Notes: generated by a model not told the origin, from the sequence alone. 40,882 nucleotides of DNA from Bdellovibrionia bacterium (GCA_030432925.1 JAUILT010000016.1:1-40882), one strand, 5' to 3'; numbered from the stretch's first letter, positions 32,723 through 40,882 are shown. Translations and numbers: made by a program.

Positions 32723-33956
32723 TGGAAAAAACATTGTTGTGGTTCTAACAGGATCTATTGCTTGTTACAAGGCGGCTACTTTGATTTCTCGGTTGGTGCA
32801 GGCTGGAGCCCATGTGAAAACTGTAACCACTCGCTCTGCTCTGAAGTTTTTAGGAGAGGCAACATTGGAGGGCCTCACTGGAAATAAAAATCATTGTAAT
32901 ACTTTTGAAGCCGGAGAAATGATGAAGCATATTCATCTGGCACGTTGGGCCGATCATATTGTTGTTTACCCATGTACGGCCCATTACTTGGCTCAATGGG
33001 CTCAAGGCCTAGCACCGGACTTGGCTTCTACCCTCATGTTGGCAAAAACTCCTGAGGTGTCTGTGAGCTTTGCACCGGCAATGAACCCAGTGATGTGGGA
33101 AGCTTCAATAACTCAAAAAAATCTTCAGCAAGTGATTCAATCAGGGGCTGTATTATGGGCTCCCGAAAAGGGAGAAATGGCTTGTGGAGAATCTGGACTT
33201 GGTCGCTTGGCAGACCCTGAAGGTGTTTTTCTGCAGTTGCAACGTGGATTTGAAGATCAGGGGTCTGTTCTTGTGACCTACGGAGGAACTGTCGAAGCCA
33301 TTGATCGTGTTCGAGGAATCACTAACTTTTCCACAGGAAATACTGGCCGGCGGATCTGTGAACAACTGGTACGGAGAGGCTTTTCTGTGACAGCTGTCCA
33401 TGGGTCTCGCGCTCCAGAGGCCGCTGGAGCGCATCACAATCTTGTTTTTTCAGGTTTTAAAAGTTTACATGACTTACTAAAAACTCAACTTAAAAAAATG
33501 TCCTATGACAGTGTGATTCACTTGGCCGCTGTGAGTGATTTTAGTGTGGATAAAGTAGTGGATGCACAAGGGAAAAGCTTGAACCAACAAGGTAAAATTT
33601 CTAGTTCTGATGACTTAGTCATACATATGAAAAAAAACCTGAAAATTCTTAATCAACTAAAAGGCTGGTCTACGAATAAGGGTATTCAGGTTATAGGTTT
33701 TAAACTAACGGTTGATGACAGTTCAGCAATGGTGATGCAAAAGGTAAGGGCTCTCTTTAGCAGTAGAGGCGTGGATTTTGTGGTACACAATGATTTGTCT
33801 TCTGTAAGGGAGCAGCACTCTTACTGTATCTACAATACAGACCTCAAGGTGGTATCTGCAGGCCAAGGAAAGCGAGCTCTGACGGAGGACTTAATTCAGT
33901 GTATTCAGTACTCATCAGGTAATAAAAAAATAATAAATAATGAGGTGACGTTATGA
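32709..33956 (+). CDS. coaBC: Bifunctional phosphopantothenoylcysteine decarboxylase/synthetase
   Basis: A 415-residue fusion that converts 4'-phosphopantothenate and cysteine to 4'-phosphopantetheine. The N-terminal flavoprotein decarboxylase (CoaC) shows VVLTGSIACYKAATLISRL, KHIHLARWADHIVVYPCTA, APAMNPVMW, and ACGESGLGRLADP with the active-site Cys. The C-terminal CoaB part starts near residue 185 (VLVTYGGTVEAIDRVRGITNF, with STGNTGRRI) and contains HLAAVSDFSV and NDLSS. It overlaps both neighbours. Confidence 0.96.
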   Translation: MSSCSGKNIVVVLTGSIACYKAATLISRLVQAGAHVKTVTTRSALKFLGEATLEGLTGNKNHCNTFEAGEMMKHIHLARWADHIVVYPCTAHYLAQWAQGLAPDLASTLMLAKTPEVSVSFAPAMNPVMWEASITQKNLQQVIQSGAVLWAPEKGEMACGESGLGRLADPEGVFLQLQRGFEDQGSVLVTYGGTVEAIDRVRGITNFSTGNTGRRICEQLVRRGFSVTAVHGSRAPEAAGAHHNLVFSGFKSLHDLLKTQLKKMSYDSVIHLAAVSDFSVDKVVDAQGKSLNQQGKISSSDDLVIHMKKNLKILNQLKGWSTNKGIQVIGFKLTVDDSSAMVMQKVRALFSSRGVDFVVHNDLSSVREQHSYCIYNTDLKVVSAGQGKRALTEDLIQCIQYSSGNKKIINNEVTL

Positions 33957-34744
33957 TGCTGACTTTAGACGTGGGGAACTCTCAGATATTTGGAGGTGTG
34001 TTTCTTGGTGAGAGTCTTACGTTGCAATTTCGCATGTCCTCTGGTCAGGCTTCAACCTCCGATGAGTATGGATTATTTTTGAGAAACATCTTAAAAGAAA
34101 ATGAGATTGACTTTAGAGATATCAAAGAAATTTCTCTTTGCAGTGTTGTTCCTGATAAAATCCACTCTTTAAAAAATGGATGTAGAAAGTACTTCGACAT
34201 GGAGCCATTTATTTTGCAGGCAGGTGTTAAAACGGGACTCCAGATTAAATATCATAATCCTTTAGAGGTAGGGTCCGATCGTATTGCCGATGCTATGGCT
34301 GCCACTCATTTATATCCAAACACAAACCTTATTGTGATTGATTTTGGAACGGCCACAACCATCGAAGCGATTTCTGCCAAAAGAGAGTTTTTGGGAGGAG
34401 CCATTTTGCCGGGTCTTCGAATTTCTATGGAAATGCTGGAGCAACGGACTTCACGTCTGCCCTCTGTCGAAATTGTTAAAGGAGGTAACGTCGTCGGGAG
34501 ATCTACGACAGAAAGCATTCAATCAGGCCTTTATTATGGCCACTATGGCTCCGTTCGTGAGATTTTGCGCCAAACAACTTTACAGGCATTTAACGGAAAA
34601 CAGCCTAAGGTGATTGGAACAGGTGGATTTGCAAGCCTCTTTGCCGGAACAGATCTTTTTGATAAGGAGGTTCCGGAATTGGTTTTAAAAGGGTTGTTTT
34701 TGGCTAAAAAAATGAATGAAAACTCTAAGGGAGAAAAATCATGA
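33953..34744 (+). CDS. coaX: Type III pantothenate kinase
   Basis: A 263-residue ASKHA-fold kinase that phosphorylates pantothenate. Motifs: LTLDVGNSQIFGGVF (phosphate loop with the catalytic Asp), YHNPLEVGSDRIADAMAA, VIDFGTATTIEAIS, and FLGGAILPGLRISMEML. CoaX is the feedback-resistant, K+-requiring isozyme and replaces CoaA. Two ATG codons in a row open it; the first shares bases with the coaBC stop. It overlaps panD by 4 bases. Confidence 0.96.
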   Translation: MMLTLDVGNSQIFGGVFLGESLTLQFRMSSGQASTSDEYGLFLRNILKENEIDFRDIKEISLCSVVPDKIHSLKNGCRKYFDMEPFILQAGVKTGLQIKYHNPLEVGSDRIADAMAATHLYPNTNLIVIDFGTATTIEAISAKREFLGGAILPGLRISMEMLEQRTSRLPSVEIVKGGNVVGRSTTESIQSGLYYGHYGSVREILRQTTLQAFNGKQPKVIGTGGFASLFAGTDLFDKEVPELVLKGLFLAKKMNENSKGEKS

Positions 34745-35091
34745 GACTTCGCATGCTGAAGTGTAAACTACATAGGGCCACTGTGACGGATGCTGATTTG
34801 AACTATGAAGGGTCCATCACCATTGATAGAGCCCTCTGTGAAAGAGCTCGATTACTGGAGCATGAGCAGGTGGATATTTATAATTGTAATAATGGAGCAA
34901 GATTTACCACCTATGTGATTTATGGCAGTCAGGGGCAGATATGTTTAAATGGGGCTGCAGCTCGCCATGTTCATAAAGGAGATCTAGTGATTATAGCTGC
35001 TTATGTGGACCTTGACGAAGAAAAAGCTGTCCAGCACCAACCTTGTGTGGTGCTGCTGGACAGCCATAACGAGGTTAAGGGCAAGAGTTAG
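34741..35091 (+). CDS. panD: Aspartate 1-decarboxylase
   Basis: A 116-residue pyruvoyl enzyme that makes beta-alanine from aspartate. The self-cleavage site Gly24-Ser25 is present in YEGSIT, with Ser25 at the canonical position; the family stretch NGARFTTYVI and ICLNGAAARHVHKGDLVIIAAY follow. Length agrees with E. coli PanD (126). The 3' end codes for a large inverted repeat (35026-35064). Last gene of the operon, overlapping the convergent lipoprotein gene by 4 bases. Confidence 0.97.
   Translation: MRLRMLKCKLHRATVTDADLNYEGSITIDRALCERARLLEHEQVDIYNCNNGARFTTYVIYGSQGQICLNGAAARHVHKGDLVIIAAYVDLDEEKAVQHQPCVVLLDSHNEVKGKS
35026..35064. other. Large hairpin at the 3' end of panD
   Basis: GCTGTCCAGCACCA (35026-35039) and TGGTGCTGCTGGACAGC (35048-35064) pair fully except for a 3-base bulge, with an 8-base loop. 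It lies inside the coding region about 25 bases before the stop, between convergent genes. There is no T-run, so it is not a simple terminator; it may protect the transcript end or stop read-through from either side. Confidence 0.6.
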
Positions 35092-37487
35092 TTATTACTT
35101 TTAAAACCTTGACTGGCCTCGCATCCAGTGGGCGGGTTCTTCCATCCAGAGCAGCTCAATTCTAGAAAGGGTGGTTTTTTAAAATTGCCACAACCATCTG
35201 AGCTGTTTGTATCATTGAGAGCATCTTCAATATACTGATACTCGCAACGGTTTCCTATATTCAAGCCGGAGCGAAAGGACTGGGACCTACTAGAGCCTAT
35301 TAAGATTAGATTTCCACCTTGGGGCTCGGCAAGGATAGACCCAGAGGACTCTGAGTTGATGAGCCAAATGTCCCCTTTGGTAATGGTTTGTGCCATCATG
35401 GAGTTTGTGCAGTAATGATAAGTGGACTTAGGCTGAAGCCCTTTTCGAATAAAATCATTTTCCATACGTTTTTTGCCATCGGCATAGAACCAGCTATCAC
35501 AAAAACCGGCCTTTAGATTTTGATAAACAACTCCGCGAGCGGACCCGTTGCCACCTGAAATCATAAGGCTGTTATCGCTATTTTTCATTATCGAGTCTTG
35601 GATGACCATCCACTGAGATGTGGCTATTTCTGTGGCACTGCCACTATAATAAGATTGAAAAGTATCTACATGGGGGAGCAGGTTGCTAGCCTCTGCATTG
35701 ATGGTTCGAATTGCATTCTTTACAGTGACATTTTTAATAAGAACATTTTTAAAACCGGCTCCTCGGCTTCCTTGAGACCAGTTTCTTAGTAGATCTTTAT
35801 TTTCTGTACGGGCACAAATGGATTTTGTAGGGTCAGAGTCACTCATGAACTCAGAGCGTGTTAGGCAATTTCCTGGAGGCAATCCCTGATAGCCATCAAT
35901 TAAAAGGTTATAAAACAAGCGGTGCTCTACACCACTGGGAAGATTGTGACCTACGGGAGGGTTTTTCACCACTTCATTGGAGCGATCATAGGCGAAGACA
36001 ATCTGGCCAAATTCAGATTTTGTATCCACAACTAAGTGTCCATTGCTGGTCGTTCCCAGAGACCATGCGGGTGCGGAGCTGTCAGGAATAGGGGTTGGAC
36101 TATTGTCAGGAATAGGCTGGGGCTGTTCCTCTGGAAGAGAAGGCTCTTCAGGGTGAGGTGGAGCCTTGAACTCAGCAATTTCCTGAGGTGTCAGAGCTTT
36201 ATTGTACAGTTTTGTATAATGAATTTTACCCCTTAAGATATCTCTGATTTGATCAGCCACTTGGTTGCCACTGCTCCACTGATTGCCTCCGAGGACAATG
36301 GGCTCCTTATTGCCAATGAGTCCCCCTTGATAAGAGGTTGAGTCTGCCAGTTGACCATCAACAAATAATTTTAAACCTTCGGACCCAAAACTGAGCGCCA
36401 TGACGTGATTATGATAAGCTTTGAGACCATTGTAGGATAAGGAATGACTGGTCGATGTGCTTTGCATTCGAACAGAGAGAGTGTTGTATTGGATGAGAGT
36501 AGTTAGGTGTCCTCCGTCATCATAGTCGCTGGAATCTTTAGAAAACAGGCCTTGTTGTAGGTTCAGGGTTTCTGTATAAAAGGCCATGATTAATGTTCCA
36601 TCTCTACTTTCCATCTCAGGTGAGTGACTTACGACCTGTGCTGCAGAGCCGTTAAATGTCATTTCTTCAGAGCTATAAATCAACCCTTCAGGGTTTAAGT
36701 CTGGAGTTGTAGGTTCGGGAGTTGGCTGCTCATCATTGGGCTCCTCTGAAGAGGGCGTGTCGGTGTTTGAGACAGGTATCTCTGTGTTGTCTTCAAAAGG
36801 GTCAAGACTCAGTGAGAAATCCGCCCACTTTTTCACTCCCTCTCCCATGGACCAAACACCAATAGTGCCTTCTCTAAGGCGTGTGCTTGAAGTGTCGGTG
36901 CATGAAATCATGGTATTTTCTGGACGTGCACTGCCTTCAGGCCAGAGATCAAACGTAAAAGTTGTGGATTCGTTTCGGACTTGAGTTTTTATTACAAACC
37001 GATACCAGGTATTGGCTTGTGTCACTAAACTGTGTGAAAGACCATCACAAACACCCCTTTGTGCATGTGGATGATGAGAAAAGTGAAAGTTGGGTTTGCC
37101 GGAGTAACGACGAATACGGTAGTAGCTGTCGGACTGAGGGTATTGTGAGAGAAAAGTCATACCCAGGCCACTGCGAGCTGAAGAAAAATGAACTCTCCCG
37201 GTGAACATCATAGATTTTAGCTTCATATCGTTGACCAGATGCGAATGGATGTTTGTCAGTTCAGATTTTGTCGTAAGGGCTCGAGCGCCATTTTGTAATT
37301 CCTCAAAATAAAATAGATCTGAATTTTCAGTGAGATTATTATTGGCTCCGGTATCCAAAAAATCTTGAGCCTTCAGTGCTCCTATACTTTCAGTTGTTGA
37401 TTTTGATTGTGGTGCCTTGAACTTTGAACATGCGACCATTGAAAATGCTGCGGACACACATATTATCCATCGGATTATTGAACTCAT
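35088..37487 (-). CDS. Large lipoprotein with LamG-like and beta-helix parts
   Basis: A 799-residue protein. The ATG at 37487 has GGGGGG upstream and gives a lipoprotein signal (MSSIIRWIICVSAAFSMVAC, Cys20). Region 1 (about residues 70-235) looks like a concanavalin-type sandwich (FTGRVHFSSARSGLGMTF ... WYRFVIKTQVRNESTTFTFDLW). A Pro/Glu-rich linker follows, then a LamG-like domain (about 265-440, with DGTLIMAFYTETL, GLKLFVDGQLADS and GKIHYTKLYNKALTPQEI). A second Pro-rich linker leads to a C-terminal part with repeated NVLIKNVTVKNA-type turns, as in right-handed beta-helices. It may bind or cut polysaccharide; catalytic residues are not identified. Longer in-frame starts up to 37694 have no ribosome site. 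Confidence 0.75.
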   Translation of the reverse strand: MSSIIRWIICVSAAFSMVACSKFKAPQSKSTTESIGALKAQDFLDTGANNNLTENSDLFYFEELQNGARALTTKSELTNIHSHLVNDMKLKSMMFTGRVHFSSARSGLGMTFLSQYPQSDSYYRIRRYSGKPNFHFSHHPHAQRGVCDGLSHSLVTQANTWYRFVIKTQVRNESTTFTFDLWPEGSARPENTMISCTDTSSTRLREGTIGVWSMGEGVKKWADFSLSLDPFEDNTEIPVSNTDTPSSEEPNDEQPTPEPTTPDLNPEGLIYSSEEMTFNGSAAQVVSHSPEMESRDGTLIMAFYTETLNLQQGLFSKDSSDYDDGGHLTTLIQYNTLSVRMQSTSTSHSLSYNGLKAYHNHVMALSFGSEGLKLFVDGQLADSTSYQGGLIGNKEPIVLGGNQWSSGNQVADQIRDILRGKIHYTKLYNKALTPQEIAEFKAPPHPEEPSLPEEQPQPIPDNSPTPIPDSSAPAWSLGTTSNGHLVVDTKSEFGQIVFAYDRSNEVVKNPPVGHNLPSGVEHRLFYNLLIDGYQGLPPGNCLTRSEFMSDSDPTKSICARTENKDLLRNWSQGSRGAGFKNVLIKNVTVKNAIRTINAEASNLLPHVDTFQSYYSGSATEIATSQWMVIQDSIMKNSDNSLMISGGNGSARGVVYQNLKAGFCDSWFYADGKKRMENDFIRKGLQPKSTYHYCTNSMMAQTITKGDIWLINSESSGSILAEPQGGNLILIGSSRSQSFRSGLNIGNRCEYQYIEDALNDTNSSDGCGNFKKPPFLELSCSGWKNPPTGCEASQGFKSNN

Positions 37488-37716
37488 ATTTCCCCCCTGA
37501 GTGATTTGCCCAATCAAATCTGTGAGTTCAGAATATTTGAGGGGACTGGTGATTCCAATGGAGGAATTTGGCGGGACTGTAGCGTCCGGAGGATTCCCTT
37601 GAATTATTAATAAGTTGCCAGCTCTTAGGGTCTGTAAAAAAAAATAAATTGGACATTTCTTTGCTGAGTCTTTTGATGGAGATGCAGATCTCAATACAAT
37701 GGTTTTAGGACGGACT
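37488..37716. other. Intergenic region before the large lipoprotein gene
   Basis: About 230 bases between two minus-strand genes. A frame extends through it but has no start with a ribosome site. Read on the minus strand it holds a run of nine A/T and the segment GGGAATCCTCCGGACGCTAC; I compared this with the c-di-GMP (GEMM) riboswitch core by eye and it does not fit. No convincing promoter was found. Confidence 0.3.
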
Positions 37717-38820
37717 TTAAGCCTCAGGAAGTGGAAAGGATACGCGAAATAGGTTTTTTTCTGAGTGAATTTCGAGATGAGATGCGTGAGCTTTTAATAA
37801 GGCCTGGCACACGCTTAAACCCAGTCCAGTGCCTTTTGTATGATTCATGATATTCTCATCAAGACTAAAGGGACGAAGAATTTTTTGGATTGTTTTTTTA
37901 TCTAAAGATTTTTTACCTTTATTTTTTACTTGTAAAAAAACCGTGCCATTTTCTTTTCTGGCTGAAACCTCAATGTTTGATTTTTCATCTCCAAATTTAA
38001 TTGCATTTTCTACTAATCGAGAAAGAACATTCGTGAGAATTGCTATGTCGACTTTTACTTTTGTATCGTTGACCGTATTGGCAAAGTTCATGTCTTTTTT
38101 TTCGGCTTGAAATTTAAACTTTCCGACAATGTCATCAATGACTTTATCAACAGCCACTTTTTTGGGATTTATTTTTGTTAAACCCGTTTCTGCAGATACG
38201 AGTTCGAGGGAGTCATTGATGAGACTATTCAATCGATCAGCACTTTTTTTGATCCGATTCGTGTAGAGCTTTTGGTCATCATTGAGTGAGGTTTCCCCGA
38301 GCATTTGAGTGTAACTCAGTAGAGATGTTAGCGGGGTTTTGAGTTCGTGGTTGATCAGAAGCATAAAGTGAGACTTAGCTTCGTCCAGTACTTTCAGTTC
38401 ACTCAAGGCGGCTTCCAGAGCCTTATTTTTTTCCTGAAGCTCTGCGCGCAGTTCATAGCGCTCAACGGCAGTATCCACAGTGTTGGCAAGATCTATGGGA
38501 TCCCAGGGCTTATTGATGTAGCGATACACTTGGCCAGAGTTGATCGCAGCAATAACAGAGTCGATATCTGTATAGCCTGTGAGAAGAATGCGCATGCAGT
38601 CCGGATGGGTCTTGAGCGATTTTTCTAAAAATTCTACACCTGTCATATTGGGCATGCGTTGATCAGAAATAATCAAAGACACCGGCTCGTCTTTAAGGAG
38701 TTCAAGGGCCTGCTGGCCAGAGGTGGCCTTCAGCACCCGATATTTTTTTCGGAACAGTCGCTCTAGGGCGTCAACGTTGTCTTTTTCATCGTCAACGCAC
38801 ATCACAGTGTGTTTTTTCAT
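37717..38820 (-). CDS. Response-regulator/histidine-kinase fusion
   Basis: A 367-residue cytosolic signalling protein. The receiver domain (residues 1-120) has the acidic pair DD at 10-11, the phosphoacceptor Asp53 in IISDQRMPNMTG, and the Lys in INKPW. A coiled linker (about 121-150) leads to the HisKA domain with His158 in INHELKTPLTSLL, and then an ATPase domain with the N box (RLVENAIKFGDE) and G2 box (KGTGLGLSV). The G1 box reads VKNKGKK where VxDxGxG is usual, so ATP binding may be altered. There is no membrane or sensory domain; the receiver probably controls the kinase. It is transcribed away from the gene at the right edge. Confidence 0.9.
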   Translation of the reverse strand: MKKHTVMCVDDEKDNVDALERLFRKKYRVLKATSGQQALELLKDEPVSLIISDQRMPNMTGVEFLEKSLKTHPDCMRILLTGYTDIDSVIAAINSGQVYRYINKPWDPIDLANTVDTAVERYELRAELQEKNKALEAALSELKVLDEAKSHFMLLINHELKTPLTSLLSYTQMLGETSLNDDQKLYTNRIKKSADRLNSLINDSLELVSAETGLTKINPKKVAVDKVIDDIVGKFKFQAEKKDMNFANTVNDTKVKVDIAILTNVLSRLVENAIKFGDEKSNIEVSARKENGTVFLQVKNKGKKSLDKKTIQKILRPFSLDENIMNHTKGTGLGLSVCQALLKAHASHLEIHSEKNLFRVSFPLPEA

Positions 38821-38862
38821 TGTTTCTCAATGATATATGACGCGGGTAAGATGGTCCAATTG

Positions 38863-38930
38863 AAAGTCCTTAGAGTCCTGGCTGTTGAAGGCAGGACTTT
38901 TGTCGAACTGGACCGGGGTCCAAAAGTCCG
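38863..38930. promoter_or_regulatory. Cluster of AGTCC dyads between divergent genes
   Basis: AAAGTCCT (38863-38870) pairs perfectly with AGGACTTT (38893-38900). AGTCCTG (38874-38880) pairs with CAGGACT (38892-38898), and AAAGTCC (38923-38929) can pair with the same arm. TGGACC-GG-GGTCCA (38909-38922) is a further perfect inverted repeat. The arms exclude one another, as in operators or switching RNA hairpins. Function unknown. Confidence 0.4.
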
Positions 38931-38990
38931 AATTGCCTGATCTTCGGTCAAGTCTGAAACAGAAAGTGTCGATCCCTATAAAGGAAAAGG

Positions 38991-38999
38991 TGTTACACT
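38991..38999 (+). promoter_or_regulatory. Possible extended -10 promoter
   Basis: TGTTACACT fits TG-N-TACACT, about 60 bases before the ATG at 39058. No good -35 box is seen 16-18 bases before it. Confidence 0.3.
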
Positions 39000-39057
39000 A
39001 AATAATGTGTAATTCCAGTGAAGTGGAATCAAATTCTTTCAAACGGAGTGAACTCCT

Positions 39058-40882
39058 ATGAGACGACTATTTGTTCTCGTCGTAGTGTTTTTCTCAAGTG
39101 TTTTGTTGCTGCCTTTAAAGGCCTCGGCGTTTTATGCTCAAGCCGGTGTTGGGTTGTATGGGGGAGTTGGCTACTGCCCTTATCAACCGAGAACAGCTAA
39201 AAACGCTGTTCTGAACCAAAAAGACTTTAGAGACGAGCGTCAGAACATTGATAAAATGAAGTCTGAACTTAAAAGGCTAGAAAAAGAATATAAAAAACAA
39301 ACTCGTAAAATGAAGAATGGAGAAGAGGCCGTTCAACAAGTTTTAACGAGGGAAACCTGGGTAGCTATTGAAGATCATGACAAACAACGTTCGAATATGG
39401 AGGATTATGAATGTGAGTGCATCCCAGAAATGCCTGGTGCTGCCAATACGCCAGAGATATCAGTACAACAAAATATGACGTCTGATGAGCTTGCCCCAGA
39501 GATCATGAACTATGAGAGTTTTGAAGAGCAAAGTTGTAGTGGTTTCACTACGGATGCCGCGTGTAGAAATAGCTTCAAGACTTATTTAGAAAATGAAAAA
39601 TTAAGAAGAGAGCTCAATAGAGGCTCATCGACAGAGTCCAGAAAAAGCTTTTGGGGAAAGGTGACCTCTTTCTTTGGGTGGGGTTCAAGTGAACCTACCG
39701 ATAGGCGGGGGACCTCAACAACAAATCGCCGACCGGCAGGTAATGATACAACAATCGTCGAGATGGTGGAGCCTGTTGTTGCTATTGGTGGCGGGTTTGG
39801 CGGCTCTGGTGGTTTGTGTGGAGGCCCCAAAGAGATTCCACGAGTTTTTTGTAATGAATATGGGCACAGGTGGCATAGTCCTTACGGTGAGTCCGATGGG
39901 CGAGTGTCGGTTGTGATCTGTTCGGCAACTGAGACAAAAGTGGTTCACTCTCGATTTACTAAAGATCCATATGATCACTCAGAAGAGCGAGTGGAGTGCG
40001 AGACCGGGCTTGAAGACTGGTATGAGGCGAAGAAGTTCATTGATAATAATAAAGCCTATATTGCAAAGCTAAGGGGTCGTATTAGAAGAGCAGAAGCCGA
40101 GTTTGACCGTGACGTGGAACAGGGTATTGAAGACTTGGAGGCCGGCTGTCCAGATGGAAGTTGTTACGACATTCATTACTCACAAAAACCCACCACCTTA
40201 GAAACCGTGGGCAATGTTGGTTTGACCCTGTTGGGAGCCTTGGGAGCTTATAAATTGGGGCAAAACGCCATTGATATGAACGCCAGAGCCGGATGGCCCA
40301 CGCCTCCGATGGGAGTGGCCAGTTTTGGATACCCTTTTATGATGGCTGGCCTTTATGGGTTGACATCGGGGCTTACGGGGCAGGGGGGCTTTGGCTGTGC
40401 GGGCGGCATGTATGGCGGCGGTTATGGTATGGGGCCTTACGGAATGGCGGGAGCCTACGGTCCATTTGCTGGAATGTATCCGCAAATGGGAGGAGCTTTT
40501 GGCTACCCTCAAGGTCTGTTTGGTCCGATGATCGGTGGTGGAATGTACATGCCTGGTATGGGACCCTGGGGTATGGCCGGGCCCTATGGTGGCGGCATGA
40601 TGGGAATGCCCATGGGCGGTATGATGATGGGTGGAGCCATTGGTGCCATGATGGGTGGAATGCCCATGGGTGGCATGATGATGGGCGGCTACCCCTATGG
40701 TGGCGGCATGATGGGAATGCCTATGGGCGGTATGATGGTGGGTGGAGCCATTGGTGCCATGATGGGTGGAATGCCCATGGGTGGCATGATGATGGGCGGC
40801 TACCCCTATGGTGGCGGCATGATGGGAATGCCCATGGGCGGTATGATGATGGGCGGCTACCCCTATGGTGGCGGCATGATGG
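39058..40882 (+). CDS. Exported protein with Gly/Met-rich repeats, cut by the window edge
   Basis: An open frame of at least 608 residues without a stop up to the end of the window, so the 3' end is missing. The ATG at 39058 has GGAG upstream. A signal peptide is clear (MRRLFVLVVVFFSSVLLLP, cut near KASA). Residues about 52-100 are Lys/Glu-rich and likely coiled coil; several Cys follow (ECEC near 118-121, then others). A second charged helical part lies near 320-365, and a hydrophobic helix near 386-401 (GNVGLTLLGALGAYKLG). From about residue 440 on, the chain is mostly Gly, Met, Tyr and Pro, ending in 37-residue tandem repeats. No family is recognised; a surface or envelope role is inferred. 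Confidence 0.8.
   Translation, partial: MRRLFVLVVVFFSSVLLLPLKASAFYAQAGVGLYGGVGYCPYQPRTAKNAVLNQKDFRDERQNIDKMKSELKRLEKEYKKQTRKMKNGEEAVQQVLTRETWVAIEDHDKQRSNMEDYECECIPEMPGAANTPEISVQQNMTSDELAPEIMNYESFEEQSCSGFTTDAACRNSFKTYLENEKLRRELNRGSSTESRKSFWGKVTSFFGWGSSEPTDRRGTSTTNRRPAGNDTTIVEMVEPVVAIGGGFGGSGGLCGGPKEIPRVFCNEYGHRWHSPYGESDGRVSVVICSATETKVVHSRFTKDPYDHSEERVECETGLEDWYEAKKFIDNNKAYIAKLRGRIRRAEAEFDRDVEQGIEDLEAGCPDGSCYDIHYSQKPTTLETVGNVGLTLLGALGAYKLGQNAIDMNARAGWPTPPMGVASFGYPFMMAGLYGLTSGLTGQGGFGCAGGMYGGGYGMGPYGMAGAYGPFAGMYPQMGGAFGYPQGLFGPMIGGGMYMPGMGPWGMAGPYGGGMMGMPMGGMMMGGAIGAMMGGMPMGGMMMGGYPYGGGMMGMPMGGMMVGGAIGAMMGGMPMGGMMMGGYPYGGGMMGMPMGGMMMGGYPYGGGMM
40585..40882 (+). repeat. In-frame 111-base tandem repeats (Gly/Met-rich)
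   Basis: Copy 1 (40585-40695) and copy 2 (40696-40806) are 111 bases each and differ at two positions only (one silent, one Met to Val). Copy 3 (40807-40863) lacks 18 codons and is 57 bases; a further copy begins at 40864 and runs off the window. Each unit encodes YGGGMMGMPMGGMMMGG-type segments. The near identity at the DNA level points to recent expansion. Confidence 0.95.

Noticed and set aside
37540-37640. Possible c-di-GMP (GEMM) riboswitch on the minus strand
   Set aside because: The conserved core and the tetraloop-receptor arrangement could not be found; only a few G/C clusters look similar.
38979-39005. Second sigma28-like promoter before the repeat protein
   Set aside because: TAAA has the right distance to ATAA, but the GCCG half of the -10 box is absent (CTAA), so only part of the consensus is met.
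39715-40512. Minus-strand frames opposite the repeat protein
   Set aside because: They lie inside a long plus-strand frame with a signal peptide and ribosome site, and have no start signals of their own.
40585-40882. CRISPR array
   Set aside because: The repeats are long, directly adjoining and in frame with a coding region; there are no spacers.

Overview
The window looks like chromosomal DNA of a flagellated Gram-negative bacterium, most likely a member of the Bdellovibrionota (Bdellovibrio-like). The reasons are the single long run fliL-M-N-O-P-Q-R-flhB-flhA-flhF-flhG-fliA, an RpoH-type sigma factor next to it, many exported proteins of no clear family, moderate G+C, and very tight gene packing. 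The species assignment is inference. No CRISPR array, rRNA, tRNA, insertion sequence or phage module was seen.

Left part (1-11.5 kb): a beta-barrel-like protein behind a consensus FliA (sigma28) promoter and followed by a strong terminator; two exported proteins of unknown function; a lysine 2,3-aminomutase (kamA); a PcrA/UvrD helicase; a lipoprotein with an HExxH zinc-protease motif and a partner barrel-like protein; a SPOR-domain membrane protein; and a SuhB-type inositol monophosphatase.

Middle (11.5-23.2 kb): a flagellar operon of twelve genes. A sigma54 (-24/-12) promoter that matches consensus precedes fliL. The operon encodes switch components (FliM, FliN), the export gate (FliO, P, Q, R, FlhB, FlhA), the placement regulators FlhF and FlhG, and the sigma factor FliA. 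FliA could then fire the sigma28 promoter at the left end, so the window holds two tiers of a flagellar cascade. FlhF has altered G motifs, FliM and FliN carry glycine-rich linkers, and FliO has a long periplasmic domain.

Convergent to fliA is a minus-strand pair (a small PHA-granule-type protein, then rpoH). Next come aspS, a two-helix potassium-channel-like protein, and a small conserved-looking protein of unknown function. An isolated secretin plus CpaF-type ATPase pair follows on the minus strand.

Right part (30.2-35.1 kb): a seven-gene overlapping operon for pantothenate and coenzyme A synthesis: a small leader ORF, a Rossmann/DUF2520 protein (candidate ketopantoate reductase), panB, panC, coaBC, coaX and panD. 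It is followed by a convergent 799-residue lipoprotein with LamG-like and beta-helix parts, a response-regulator/histidine-kinase protein, and an open reading frame that runs off the right edge and ends in glycine/methionine tandem repeats.
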